Below, one piece after another: positions 1 to 8,491 of a stretch of DNA of 64,000 nt. The stretch is taken from NCBI RefSeq assembly GCF_002836775.1, contig NZ_PJAQ01000009.1, positions 117,024-181,023 of the forward strand. Direction: 5' to 3'. The notes below the pieces were generated by a model. It saw only the letters and a list, made by a program, of their open reading frames with translations. It had not been told where the DNA came from and did not search any database. This stretch comes from Colwellia sp. 12G3. GTDB lineage: Bacteria; Pseudomonadota; Gammaproteobacteria; Enterobacterales; Alteromonadaceae. The position numbers were made by a program, and so were the translations under genes. Numbering within the stretch: position 1 is the first letter of the stretch; every line of letters begins with the position of its first letter.

Positions 1-363
1 AAACGTCAAATGAACCGTTTTATTTGGCCACTCAGTAAATCTATTGCTAATTGGCAGCAGTATTCAGTACGTCTAGGACTTAAAGCGAAGTCGAATAGAG
101 ACGTTGTTGGTTCAGCTTCAGTTGATTTCCTAATGTACTCAGGATATGTCGTCATGGCTTATTTTTGGGCGCAAATGGCACAATCTGCGTATGAAAAATT
201 AGCGGGTGATGTTGAGAATCGTGATTTTTATCGTGCTAAAATTAAAACTGCTGAGTTTTATTTTGAACGTATGTTACCTAGAACGAAATCGTTAGCAAAA
301 ACTATGATGGCTGATCCAAAAAGTTTAATGCAACTAGACCAAGAGCTAATGTCTTTTCTGTAA
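1..363 (+). CDS. Acyl-CoA dehydrogenase, C-terminal fragment (cut by window start)
   Basis: The open frame continues through the window start, so only the last 121 residues are visible. They are helical, with a segment reading SGYVVMAYFWAQMAQSA and the ending DQELMSFL. This resembles the C-terminal helical extension of long acyl-CoA dehydrogenases of the 3-methylmercaptopropionyl-CoA (DmdC-like) or FadE5-like type, an FAD enzyme family oxidising acyl-CoA thioesters. The catalytic and FAD-binding parts lie outside the window, so substrate class cannot be judged. A strong terminator follows, which closes its transcript before the convergent TetR gene. The family is inferred from the C-terminal pattern and from the neighbouring fatty-acid genes. 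Confidence 0.7.
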   Translation, partial: KRQMNRFIWPLSKSIANWQQYSVRLGLKAKSNRDVVGSASVDFLMYSGYVVMAYFWAQMAQSAYEKLAGDVENRDFYRAKIKTAEFYFERMLPRTKSLAKTMMADPKSLMQLDQELMSFL

Positions 364-385
364 GCAAATAGAAAACCTTTAATAC

Positions 386-420
386 AAAAATGCACGGTCT
401 TGACCGTGCATTTTTATTTT
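386..420 (+). terminator. Rho-independent terminator
   Basis: A perfect 10-bp stem, ATGCACGGTC (390-399) with GACCGTGCAT (402-411), has a 2-nt TT gap at its centre and is followed by a T-rich tract. An A run on the left side means it could also work for the convergent TetR gene. Confidence 0.85.
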
Positions 421-462
421 AATAAGTCGGTGTAAAGCAATCCATATCAGAGGTTGTTTACA

Positions 463-1155
463 CTATTTTAGTGACATGATCCAAGCAATAATTCTTCGCG
501 TTGTGTGTGTAATTAACGCATTATCTATACTTACCTGTTTTGCCAGTTGACTATATTGAAGCTGAGAGAAAACGGTATACATTATCTTAGCATCAAGCTC
601 AGGGTTAATTTTGTTAAAGAAGCTACATAGCTTTTCGTAAGGTACAAGTTGCGCTAATTCATGTTCTTGTACAAGTAAACGCAACTCTGGCGTTACTTGA
701 ATCTCCGTCAGCATCAATTGCTCAACAGCAAGTGATATAGCATGATGCTTAATGTTATCAACTAAATATTCAGAGGTCATATTACTCAGTTGCTGACACA
801 AAGCTTCCTTCACGGTTGTTTTTCTTAACTCCTTCTTTTCTATCTTCGAAGTAGCGATAAAAGTTGCTGCTAAGATAGTATCTGCACGAGATAAAATTTG
901 TTCGGAATTTAACCTAAAAGCTTGATGGATAAGCTCTTGAATATCTTTAAAATAATAAGTCGTTAATGACAGCTGAATTTGTGCATGGCTAGCAATGGCT
1001 CGGTGGGTAGTACCTTTTACACCATTGAGTGCTAAAACTTCAATAGCAGCAATGAGTATTTTCTCACGGGTTTTTTCCCCTTTAGAACGACGCTTGACCG
1101 GCATATTTGTATGCTGTTTAGTCATTTTTGTAGTTATGATATCTTTAACGGGCAT
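463..1155 (-). CDS. TetR/AcrR family transcriptional regulator
   Basis: A 230-residue protein with an N-terminal TetR helix-turn-helix. Residues about 22-70 contain TREKILIAAIEVLALNGVKG and, after it, a TTHRAIASHAQI recognition region and LTTYYFKDIQELI, the usual TetR_N pattern. The rest is the variable all-helical ligand-binding domain. The first ATG has a weak GAG at a plausible distance; two later ATGs, at residues 11 and 18, have no ribosome site, so the first is kept. It lies between an acyl-CoA dehydrogenase tail and fadE, so control of fatty-acid oxidation genes, as for PsrA- or FadR-like TetR proteins, is a reasonable inference. The ligand is unknown. Confidence 0.85.
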   Translation of the reverse strand: MPVKDIITTKMTKQHTNMPVKRRSKGEKTREKILIAAIEVLALNGVKGTTHRAIASHAQIQLSLTTYYFKDIQELIHQAFRLNSEQILSRADTILAATFIATSKIEKKELRKTTVKEALCQQLSNMTSEYLVDNIKHHAISLAVEQLMLTEIQVTPELRLLVQEHELAQLVPYEKLCSFFNKINPELDAKIMYTVFSQLQYSQLAKQVSIDNALITHTTRRIIAWIMSLK

Positions 1156-1243
1156 CTTCAGCTCTATTAATATTTTAGCATTACATTTACTTTATTTTAA
1201 CATTATTTTGGGTTGTTGATAGTATTAAAAAACATTTTATATA

Positions 1244-1278
1244 CTCTTATTACAAAGGAAGATAAATTGTAATAAGAG
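1244..1278. repeat. 12-bp perfect inverted repeat between tetR and fadE
   Basis: CTCTTATTACAA (1244-1255) is matched perfectly by TTGTAATAAGAG (1267-1278), with an 11-nt gap. It lies just past the fadE stop codon and about 90 bp upstream of the tetR start. No T tract follows on the minus strand, so it is not a standard terminator. It could be a TetR operator or a 3' RNA-stabilising hairpin of fadE. Confidence 0.6.
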
Positions 1279-1295
1279 CTTTATGTTTTATGTCA

Positions 1296-3725
1296 CTATA
1301 GAGCAGGTATTGATGCGGTTAATTCATCACTTTTAAAGTCATCTACGGCAATAACCCATTGCCGTCCAAGTTCAGCATTTGTTAATAATTCAGCTTCCTC
1401 GTTTGAAATGATATTATTGGTAAGGCCGAGCTCTGCTACCTTATTAAGCTGATAAAATGGTAATTTTTTATTTAACGCATGGCAGACTTTTTCATAAATT
1501 GGTTCGCAATTAATTATGTCCTCAAGCACTTGTTCTAATCTGCCAAAAATATTGCAACCATCTCGAGTTAAATATTGACCTTGACCTAAGCGAGTCCTTG
1601 AAGAACCAGGTGTTTGCAGTAATTCTGATACTTTATGTGCTATTTCATCACTTGGCTTATTTAACCAAGTACCTAAAGGAAAAATGATAGCGCGTAAACA
1701 TTTCGCAATAATTTTATTTGGAAAGTTGCTAATCAATTCATCAATGGCGTGTTGCATCTCGTATAGACAGTCTTCAACAGCATACTGAACGAATGGAAAA
1801 TCTGCTGTTTTTCTCCCTTCATCGTTATAGCGTTTTAATGTGGCGCTAGCTAAATACAAGTTACTTAAAATATCACCAAGTCGAGCTGAGATACGTTCTT
1901 TTCTTTTTAAATCAGCGCCCAATGACAACATCGCAATATCTGAAAGCATGGCCAAGTTGGCACTAAAGCGAGTAAGTAATTGATAATAGCGGCGAGTCTC
2001 ATCATTATATGGACTACCCAAGAAGCGTGAGCCAGTTAAAGAACACCATAAACTACGACCTATATTACTGATGCTAAAACCGATATGACCAAATAGAGCA
2101 TGATCAAAATCATTAAGGGCTTGTTCATTATCACTGTTATTGGCTGCTTCGAGTTCTGCTAGTACGTATGGATGACAACGAATGGCCCCTTGACCATAAA
2201 TAATCATACTACGGGTAAGAATATTGGCACCTTCAACGGTCACTGCAATAGGCGCACCTTGATACCCCCTTGCTAAATAATTGTTTGGTCCCATGCAAAT
2301 ACCTTTACCACCATGAATGTCCATCGCATCTATCATGGATGAACGCATTTTCTCTGTCAGGTGATATTTAGCGATAGCTGAAATAACGGACGGTTTTTCA
2401 CCTAAATCAATGGCACCTGTTGACATAGTTGTGACCGCATCCATTAAATAAGCATTAGCGCCTATACGGGCCAGAGGTTCTTCAATACCCTCCATTTTAC
2501 CAATGGGCATTTTAAATTGACGTCTTATACGGCTATAAGCACCTGTCGCTAAGGCTACCGTTTTTACTCCTCCAGCACTGTTTGACGGCAATGTTATTGC
2601 TCGACCAACGGAAAGGCACTCAACTAACATACGCCAACCTTGGCCAGCCATATCCGCGCCGCCAATAATAAAATCTAGTGGTACAAAAACCTCACTACCT
2701 TGGGTTGGACCATTTTGAAAAGGCACGTTGAGGGGGAAGTGTCTTCGACCAATAGTAATGCCAGGTAAATTTGTTGGAATAAGCGCACAAGTTATCCCTA
2801 AATCTTGTTGTTCTGAAATAATTTTATCGGGATCTTGCAATTTAAAGGCTAATCCTAAAACCGTAGCGATAGGCGCTAGGGTGATGTAACGTTTATCCCA
2901 TGTCAGCTTCATCCCTAAAACATCTTTACCATCAAACTGTCCATGACAAATAATCCCGAAATCAGGAATAGAACCGGCATCAGAGCCCGCTTCAGGGCTG
3001 GTAAGGGCAAAGCAAGGGATCTCTTCACCAGAAGCTAAGCGCGGTAAGTAATAGTCTTGCTGAGCTTTAGTGCCATATTCCTGCAGTAATTCTCCGGGAC
3101 CTAAAGAATTGGGAACACCTACTGTACTAGCCAGGACTGAGCTAACTCCCGTGAGCTTTTGTAATATACGAGATTGTGCATAAGCAGAGAATTCTAAACC
3201 TCCATATTGCTTTTTAATGATTAAGGCAAAAAATTTGTTTTCTTTTAAGAACTGCCATATTTCTGGAGGAAGATCGGCAATTTCATGGGTAATATGCCAG
3301 TCATTAACCATGGCACAAATCTGCTCAACAGGGCCATCTATGAATGCGTGCTCTTGTGTACTCAACCGAGGTCGAGGGTAGTTGTGAAGTTTTTTCCAAT
3401 CAGGATTACCGCGAAATAAATCAGCATCGAACCATGTAGTACCAGCATCTATAGCTTCTTGCTCTGTCGAAGACATTTGCGGCATTATCTTTTTAAAAAT
3501 CGCCAATAAAGGCATACTAATGAATTGTTGGCGGATGTTATCAATATTTAGCGGCAGCGCTATGACAGCAAAAAGCAACCAAGAAACAATGCCAATTATA
3601 TTGAATAAAGAACCGAGTGCCATTAGCGCGGCAAAACTTAAGCTATAACTTGATAACGATGCTCTTGTATAGCTCATAAACCAAGTTAACGATATTGCGG
3701 CAAATAACCAAATAATAATATCCAC
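1296..3725 (-). CDS. fadE: Acyl-CoA dehydrogenase FadE
   Basis: FadE catalyses the first oxidation step of fatty-acid beta-oxidation, acyl-CoA to trans-2-enoyl-CoA, at the inner membrane. At 809 residues it matches the long gamma-proteobacterial form (814 in E. coli). Residues 1-80 hold hydrophobic, probably membrane-associated segments. The dehydrogenase core spans about 110-490, with the [13 protein letters not shown] segment of the substrate and FAD site and the [19 protein letters not shown] region. The remainder is the FadE-specific C-terminal domain (DUF1974 type). It is single-gene, divergent from yafJ; E. coli also has yafJ close to fadE. Its promoter should lie in 3726-3885. No truncation is seen. 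Confidence 0.95.
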   Translation of the reverse strand: MDIIIWLFAAISLTWFMSYTRASLSSYSLSFAALMALGSLFNIIGIVSWLLFAVIALPLNIDNIRQQFISMPLLAIFKKIMPQMSSTEQEAIDAGTTWFDADLFRGNPDWKKLHNYPRPRLSTQEHAFIDGPVEQICAMVNDWHITHEIADLPPEIWQFLKENKFFALIIKKQYGGLEFSAYAQSRILQKLTGVSSVLASTVGVPNSLGPGELLQEYGTKAQQDYYLPRLASGEEIPCFALTSPEAGSDAGSIPDFGIICHGQFDGKDVLGMKLTWDKRYITLAPIATVLGLAFKLQDPDKIISEQQDLGITCALIPTNLPGITIGRRHFPLNVPFQNGPTQGSEVFVPLDFIIGGADMAGQGWRMLVECLSVGRAITLPSNSAGGVKTVALATGAYSRIRRQFKMPIGKMEGIEEPLARIGANAYLMDAVTTMSTGAIDLGEKPSVISAIAKYHLTEKMRSSMIDAMDIHGGKGICMGPNNYLARGYQGAPIAVTVEGANILTRSMIIYGQGAIRCHPYVLAELEAANNSDNEQALNDFDHALFGHIGFSISNIGRSLWCSLTGSRFLGSPYNDETRRYYQLLTRFSANLAMLSDIAMLSLGADLKRKERISARLGDILSNLYLASATLKRYNDEGRKTADFPFVQYAVEDCLYEMQHAIDELISNFPNKIIAKCLRAIIFPLGTWLNKPSDEIAHKVSELLQTPGSSRTRLGQGQYLTRDGCNIFGRLEQVLEDIINCEPIYEKVCHALNKKLPFYQLNKVAELGLTNNIISNEEAELLTNAELGRQWVIAVDDFKSDELTASIPAL

Positions 3726-3885
3726 AGGATTCCCTTGTCGTGTTTGTGTGAAGCGTAATGAGTGAAAAAGTATTTGAATTTAAAATAATTTTTAGTCAAT
3801 GGTATACTCTATTTATAGAATAAATTGTAGATTTAGCCAAGCACATTTTACTTTAAAGTGTTTGGTTGTTTAAAGAGGTTAAAAA

Positions 3886-4674
3886 ATGTGTGAATTGTTA
3901 GCGATGAGTGCCAATGTACCAACGGATATCTGCTTTAGTTTTAGTGGTTTAATGCAACGAGGAGGTAATACTGGACCGCATAGTGACGGGTGGGGCGTGA
4001 CTTTTTATGAGGGGAAAGGATGTCGTAGTTTTAAAGATCCTATGCCAAGTGCTCATTCACCTATTGCTGAGCTTGTTACAAAGTACCCAATGAAAAGTGA
4101 AGCTGTCGTCTGTCATATTCGTCAAGCTAATTCGGGTGAGGTTTGTCTTGAAAATACTCATCCATTTGTTAGACAAATGTGGGGAAGGAACTGGACCTAT
4201 GCCCATAATGGTCAATTAAAAGATTTTTATAGTGAACTACCTATTGAATTTCATTTACCCATTGGAACTACTGATAGTGAACATGCTTTTTGCTGGATAC
4301 TCGATCAATTACATCTTGAGTTTGGTGCCAAGCAAGTTGAGGCCAAGTTGTTATTTGGCTTTATAGCTTCACTCGCGGTAAAACTTGATAACTTAGGTGT
4401 TGCTAATATTATTATTACTGATGGCGAGTACTTGTTCGCATACTGCTCTAATAACTTGCATTGGCTTACCCGCAGAGCTCCTTTTGGACAAGCAAGTCTA
4501 ATTGATGCTGAAATGGCAGTGGATTTTCAAAAAGAAACCACTAGTAATGATGTTGTTACCGTTATTGCGACAAAACCGCTGACGGATAATGAGACCTGGC
4601 ATAAAATGACAGCAGGCCAATGGCAGTTGTTTTGCTTAGGAGAGCTCGTTGCTGGTGATCGGGTTCAAGCATAA
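3886..4674 (+). CDS. yafJ: Class II glutamine amidotransferase family protein YafJ
   Basis: A 262-residue single-domain class II (Ntn) glutamine amidotransferase. After Met removal Cys2 (MCELLAMSANVP) would be the nucleophile. Typical segments follow: GLMQRGGNTGPHSDGWG, VCHIRQANSGEVCLENTHPF and the WTYAHNGQL motif. The family hydrolyses glutamine to glutamate and ammonia, but this stand-alone form has no synthetase domain and its physiological acceptor is not established. The length matches E. coli YafJ (255). An A-rich sequence with GAGG precedes the ATG at a usable distance. It is transcribed away from fadE, and a hairpin separates it from convergent rlmF. Confidence 0.9.
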   Translation: MCELLAMSANVPTDICFSFSGLMQRGGNTGPHSDGWGVTFYEGKGCRSFKDPMPSAHSPIAELVTKYPMKSEAVVCHIRQANSGEVCLENTHPFVRQMWGRNWTYAHNGQLKDFYSELPIEFHLPIGTTDSEHAFCWILDQLHLEFGAKQVEAKLLFGFIASLAVKLDNLGVANIIITDGEYLFAYCSNNLHWLTRRAPFGQASLIDAEMAVDFQKETTSNDVVTVIATKPLTDNETWHKMTAGQWQLFCLGELVAGDRVQA

Positions 4675-4678
4675 AGAA

Positions 4679-4711
4679 TAATACTTAATTGCTAAAAACT
4701 ATTAAGTATTA
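4679..4711. terminator. AT-rich hairpin between convergent yafJ and rlmF
   Basis: AATACTTAAT (4680-4689) pairs perfectly with ATTAAGTATT (4701-4710) across an 11-nt loop, in the 39-bp gap between two converging genes. The stem is nearly GC-free, so termination strength is uncertain. Confidence 0.45.
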
Positions 4712-4713
4712 AT

Positions 4714-5619
4714 TTAATTAACATCATAGAAGCTCCAAGCGATAAAGCGGCTAATTTTCTGTCCTTGAGCCATGTTAATTACTTTAACTTGCTTTGCTTG
4801 GGAGTTCTTTAAGTTGAGCTTAAGCTTGGACAAATGATCTTTTTTTGATACTAAACAGGTAAACCAAAGTACTTGCTTTTGATAAGCCTTGCTTTCTTTA
4901 ATCATTTTCCCAATAAAAGCTAGTTCACCACCTTGGCACCAAAGTTCTGCTTTTTGCCCACCAAAATTGAGTGTTTTATCCTGAATTTTAGCAGGAGGTT
5001 TAGCTTTATTTAAATTTCTTATTTTTCGTGTAGTGCCTTGAGTTGCTTCAGCCAATGAACTATGAAATGGAGGGTTACATAGTGTTAGATGATAGAATTC
5101 ATCTTTGGCTATTACACCGTTAAATATATGATTACTATCCGGCTGTAGACGACATTTTATATGTTTATCTAACAACTTATCAGCTGATATGATCTGCTTG
5201 GCAACTTTTATTGAAACAGGGTCAATGTCCGAGGCGACAAAATGCCAATCATATGCTCTTTGTCCTAAAATAGGGTAAATACAACTGGCCCCTGTACCTA
5301 TATCTAATACGTTAACCGGAGTTTTATTCGGTATTAATACGTTGGGTGTTGCTGCTAATAAATCATGGAGATGGTGGATATAGTCCACTCTTCCTGGAAT
5401 AGCAGGGCATAGATAGCCATCAGGTATGTTCCAAAAATCAATGTTATATTCACTTTTTAATAAAGACAAATTAAGCGCTTTAACTGCCAAGGGATTAGCA
5501 AAATCTATAGTGTCTTGACTATTGAATTTATTTTTTATAATAAAACGTGATAATTCTGGGTGCGCTTTAACTAAAGCTGTAAAATTATATCCCTGTTTGT
5601 GGCGATTATTATTATGCAA
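4714..5619 (-). CDS. rlmF: 23S rRNA (adenine-1618-N6)-methyltransferase RlmF
   Basis: RlmF uses S-adenosylmethionine to methylate N6 of A1618 in 23S rRNA. The 301-residue product begins HNNNRHKQGYNF, typical of the family, continues with WNIPDGYLCPAIPGRVDYIH, and has a Rossmann methyltransferase core: VLDIGTGASCIYPILG binds the cofactor, and LCNPPFHSS near residue 185 is the NPPF motif expected of N6-adenine methylases. The length matches E. coli RlmF (308). The next gene on the same strand, a DUF2947 protein, lies 44 bp upstream, so the two may be co-transcribed. Confidence 0.95.
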   Translation of the reverse strand: MHNNNRHKQGYNFTALVKAHPELSRFIIKNKFNSQDTIDFANPLAVKALNLSLLKSEYNIDFWNIPDGYLCPAIPGRVDYIHHLHDLLAATPNVLIPNKTPVNVLDIGTGASCIYPILGQRAYDWHFVASDIDPVSIKVAKQIISADKLLDKHIKCRLQPDSNHIFNGVIAKDEFYHLTLCNPPFHSSLAEATQGTTRKIRNLNKAKPPAKIQDKTLNFGGQKAELWCQGGELAFIGKMIKESKAYQKQVLWFTCLVSKKDHLSKLKLNLKNSQAKQVKVINMAQGQKISRFIAWSFYDVN

Positions 5620-5663
5620 AGTAGGCCCGTTGTAATAAAAATATGATGTAAATAGAAGCTTGT

Positions 5664-6146
5664 TTAATTACTACTTGGCTTTTGGCCAAGTTTAAAATAG
5701 CCATTACTAGTAAATTGCACTGCTTGTTGGCGTTTCTTACCTAATAATATGGGGCCGTCATCCATAAACAAAAAATTTTTCCAGCATCGTTGGAATGTTG
5801 CCCAATTTGTTTCTATTACATTATCTCGTGAACTGCAGTAATAAACGACGGTATTCTGGTCCCAGTCTAAATGGCTGGTAATTAATTCAGGTAGCGCTTG
5901 TTCGTTGCTGTCCCAAAGACCTTCCCATTTTCCTTGCTCTAACCAGTTGCTTTTATCTGAAGGCCAATCACCTTTTTTGAAAAAGTCAGGATGATCTACT
6001 TGACGAGATATAAAAGTGTCCCAGACTATATTCGCTCGTTCAACATTCATGGGTTTTATTTTGGCTAAATCATTATCTGCAATAGGTAAACTTTTATGCT
6101 TAAAAATCCAAGCATTCTTTAAACTCTCTAACGGTAAGTAATTCAT
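5664..6146 (-). CDS. DUF2947-like conserved protein
   Basis: A 160-residue soluble protein, rich in Trp and Asp, with segments such as NLEQGKWEGLWDS-like and FQRCWKNFLFMDDGPILLGK. The pattern resembles the DUF2947 family of marine gammaproteobacteria, whose function is unknown. No signal peptide, membrane segment or catalytic motif is recognisable. It lies directly upstream of rlmF on the same strand with a 44-bp gap, so they may share a transcript. The family assignment is from memory of the sequence pattern and is moderately certain; that the gene is real is better supported, by its length and its protein-like composition. Confidence 0.7.
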   Translation of the reverse strand: MNYLPLESLKNAWIFKHKSLPIADNDLAKIKPMNVERANIVWDTFISRQVDHPDFFKKGDWPSDKSNWLEQGKWEGLWDSNEQALPELITSHLDWDQNTVVYYCSSRDNVIETNWATFQRCWKNFLFMDDGPILLGKKRQQAVQFTSNGYFKLGQKPSSN

Positions 6147-6284
6147 TCATATTGCTCAAAGGGGAAAACAGCGCAATTATACCCAGCAATAGCCAAATAA
6201 AAAAGCGCTACATAACATAACGAATAGTTAGGTGTAGTTAAAAGGTTGAAAAGTGAGTTGATAACTCAGCTGCTTTCTTATTTA

Positions 6285-6641
6285 TTATGATTGCTCAGTG
6301 AGACTGTTAACGTTTTTATTAGCGATCCTATAAGCATCAAATGCCGCAATTATCCAAATAAATAACAGTAAATAACCAATCATAGCCAAGTTAGGGTTTT
6401 CTAATGCACCCTGTTCAATGAGTGCTCGGCGTATTGCTGAAACCTCAATAGGGATTTCACCTCTGATAATGCTATCAATCACTTGTTGAGTTTTATTATG
6501 AATTTCTTTAACTAAACCAAGCAGTGGGTAGGTAAAACTAGCAATAAAAGCAAGTGCGACAAAATATTTTTTTAAAACTAAATGGCCAACGCCAGGGAAT
6601 ACTAGCAATGATAATAAGGTAACTTTGGTTGTTTGTTTCAT
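6285..6641 (-). CDS. Small inner-membrane protein of unknown function
   Basis: A 118-residue protein with a first hydrophobic stretch (about residues 8-45, containing PGVGHLVLKKYFVALAFI), a short charged middle (KEIHNKTQQVIDSIIRGEIP) and a last membrane span (about 86-107, IGYLLLFIWIIAAFDAYRIA). The PGVGHL...KKY start and final AFDAYRIA resemble small TM2-like or DUF5683-like membrane proteins, but I do not recognise a named family. It stands alone between the DUF2947 gene and a long AT-rich gap. Confidence 0.65.
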   Translation of the reverse strand: MKQTTKVTLLSLLVFPGVGHLVLKKYFVALAFIASFTYPLLGLVKEIHNKTQQVIDSIIRGEIPIEVSAIRRALIEQGALENPNLAMIGYLLLFIWIIAAFDAYRIANKNVNSLTEQS

Positions 6642-7094
6642 GGTTATATCGCAGATAAGACTATCGAAGTAAGATCATCTTATCCTGATAAGTTAACTTA
6701 GCCTAATAGATATAAACGTCACCCCTTTAATATGCTTTTTTCCCCTGCTTTAGCTTTGCTAGTAAAGACGGCAGTGTGAATTAATTTAAAAGAATTTTTT
6801 TGTTTTAATTTCCATTGACGGACAATAATCAAACGATTGTTTTAATTGTAGTATGATGTATACTCTGTTTATTAAGAGTATTTCGCCTTAGAACTCTAAA
6901 TTAATTTAATAAACTCAAGCTATTGGAATAATTATTGAAGTCATGAGTATTTGCATTCTAACTAAGATAATAAATGTGCTCTGATTCAATAATACTAATG
7001 TTAAATCGAAGTAACATTAAATTAACGCTTGTGTAATTTATGTTCAAATGGTATTTTCTAAGAAAATAAGAATAAAAATAATAGAGGAGCGGTT
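6642..7094. other. AT-rich intergenic region
   Basis: About 450 bp between divergent genes. It is very A/T rich, with no open frame of note and no RNA gene that I recognise. A TATGAT hexamer near 6852 could be a -10 element for the rightward gene, but no convincing -35 partner stands out. A strong ribosome-binding site, GAGGAG, lies just before the ATG at 7095. Confidence 0.4.
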
Positions 7095-8168
7095 ATGCCA
7101 CAAGCAGCAATTCGCGAGTATGATGAGGAAGATGAGCATTTGCCTACAGCAGAAGTTGATCAAGAAGCACTATCACAAACGCAATCTGAAGAAGCAGTAG
7201 CATGTGTCGATGCTCCAACCGCTGAAAACGAACAAAACGAACCTTACTACCATTACACCGTAGATACTAAGGATCCTGATCCTTGGTTGGTTTTGCATAG
7301 AACCAAGATAATTGTTTTAGTTCTTTTAGTTGTTGCTGGTGTGGCAGGCAGTGTTTTTTATAAAGATCTTAAATTAAGTGAACAAACCAATGCAATAATC
7401 GCTGAACCACAATTGAATGATTTCTATTATGTTGATTTCCGCGTAATTAAAGATAATCTTCGTCCCGCTGAAAAGTTTCGTATGGCGAAAGTTCAAGATA
7501 TTACTGGTGATGTAGTTACGATTAACTTTAGTAGTTATTTTTATCTGCAAGAGCATGAATTAAATGAAGCCATTCGTTATGCACAGCTAAGATTTGAAAA
7601 GTTTTTCCAAGAGAAACGTCACAATTATACCGTTTCTGAATTACAACAAATGGTTGAGTCAGGTGCTATCGTATTAGCTCGTCGACCTGAAGGTAATATG
7701 CTTGACGGTAATGTAGTTGTTCCTGACTCTCATTTTGAATCTAGTTCTATATTTATCCCAGGTAAAAAAGAGAATTTTGCTGGTTTAGAATATTTAAAGT
7801 TTGCTAAAGATGCTGATAAAGCAGGGATGGCGTTAGAGAAATTTGAAGAGTCGGCTGATTTAGGTTTTGCACTAGGCCAAGTAAACTTAGCTCAAATGTA
7901 TCTAAACGGAACTGCAGTTGACAAAGATTTACACGAATCACTTGTATGGCTTAAAAAAGCATCTTTACAAGCGTTTGAACCAGCAATATTAAAATACGGA
8001 ATTGTTTGTAAACAAGTTGAAAGCTGTACTGTTGAAGACTTTTATCAAGAACTGGTTAAAACAGGGGTAAATATTGAATTTACCAAACAAGCTGATGTGA
8101 TGGCGACAACAAAAGCTTTTGCTAAAGCATTAGCTGATGCAGCAGAATCTAAAAAGAAAAAATACTAA
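7095..8168 (+). CDS. Membrane-anchored protein with Sel1-like repeats
   Basis: A 357-residue protein. Residues 1-60 are very acidic and presumably cytoplasmic, then a single membrane span follows (about 71-90, KIIVLVLLVVAGVAGSVFY), leaving the rest in the periplasm. Residues about 245-310 carry helical pairs of Sel1/TPR type: KFEESADLGFALGQVNLAQM, then NGTAVDKDLHESLVWLKKAS. Such repeats usually hold protein partners; none can be named here. The middle region (100-235) matches nothing I know. Start choice is firm, with GAGGAG in front. The gene is followed by a good terminator, so it is monocistronic. Confidence 0.75.
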   Translation: MPQAAIREYDEEDEHLPTAEVDQEALSQTQSEEAVACVDAPTAENEQNEPYYHYTVDTKDPDPWLVLHRTKIIVLVLLVVAGVAGSVFYKDLKLSEQTNAIIAEPQLNDFYYVDFRVIKDNLRPAEKFRMAKVQDITGDVVTINFSSYFYLQEHELNEAIRYAQLRFEKFFQEKRHNYTVSELQQMVESGAIVLARRPEGNMLDGNVVVPDSHFESSSIFIPGKKENFAGLEYLKFAKDADKAGMALEKFEESADLGFALGQVNLAQMYLNGTAVDKDLHESLVWLKKASLQAFEPAILKYGIVCKQVESCTVEDFYQELVKTGVNIEFTKQADVMATTKAFAKALADAAESKKKKY

Positions 8169-8188
8169 AGTAGTGCAAACTATGATTA

Positions 8189-8218
8189 AAGGCTTAAAAT
8201 TTATTTTAAGCCTTTTTT
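8189..8218 (+). terminator. Rho-independent terminator
   Basis: GGCTTAAAA (8191-8199) pairs perfectly with TTTTAAGCC (8204-8212), followed by TTTTTT. It closes the Sel1-like gene. The remaining 8219-8491 before dinG holds no gene or other structure that I can support. Confidence 0.85.
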
Positions 8219-8491
8219 ATATCCGAAGAATAAAGACTAACCTCAACTATGGTCAATGAAATCGGTATATAAGATATCAATTACCATTTAAATAACATCA
8301 GAGGAGACAGTGAGTCATCTAGTTTTGTTGCTTAAGTAGTAAATAGGGAAAACCTTCCTTTTATCGTTATATAAATTTGAATGATCCATAGCTTTGAAGT
8401 ATACATATTGGTTAGTCGGGTGGTATGACCGAGAATCTTTAAGTGCTGCAGTAGAATATGTTATTGATTACTAAGTAAGAATAAAGCTCTG

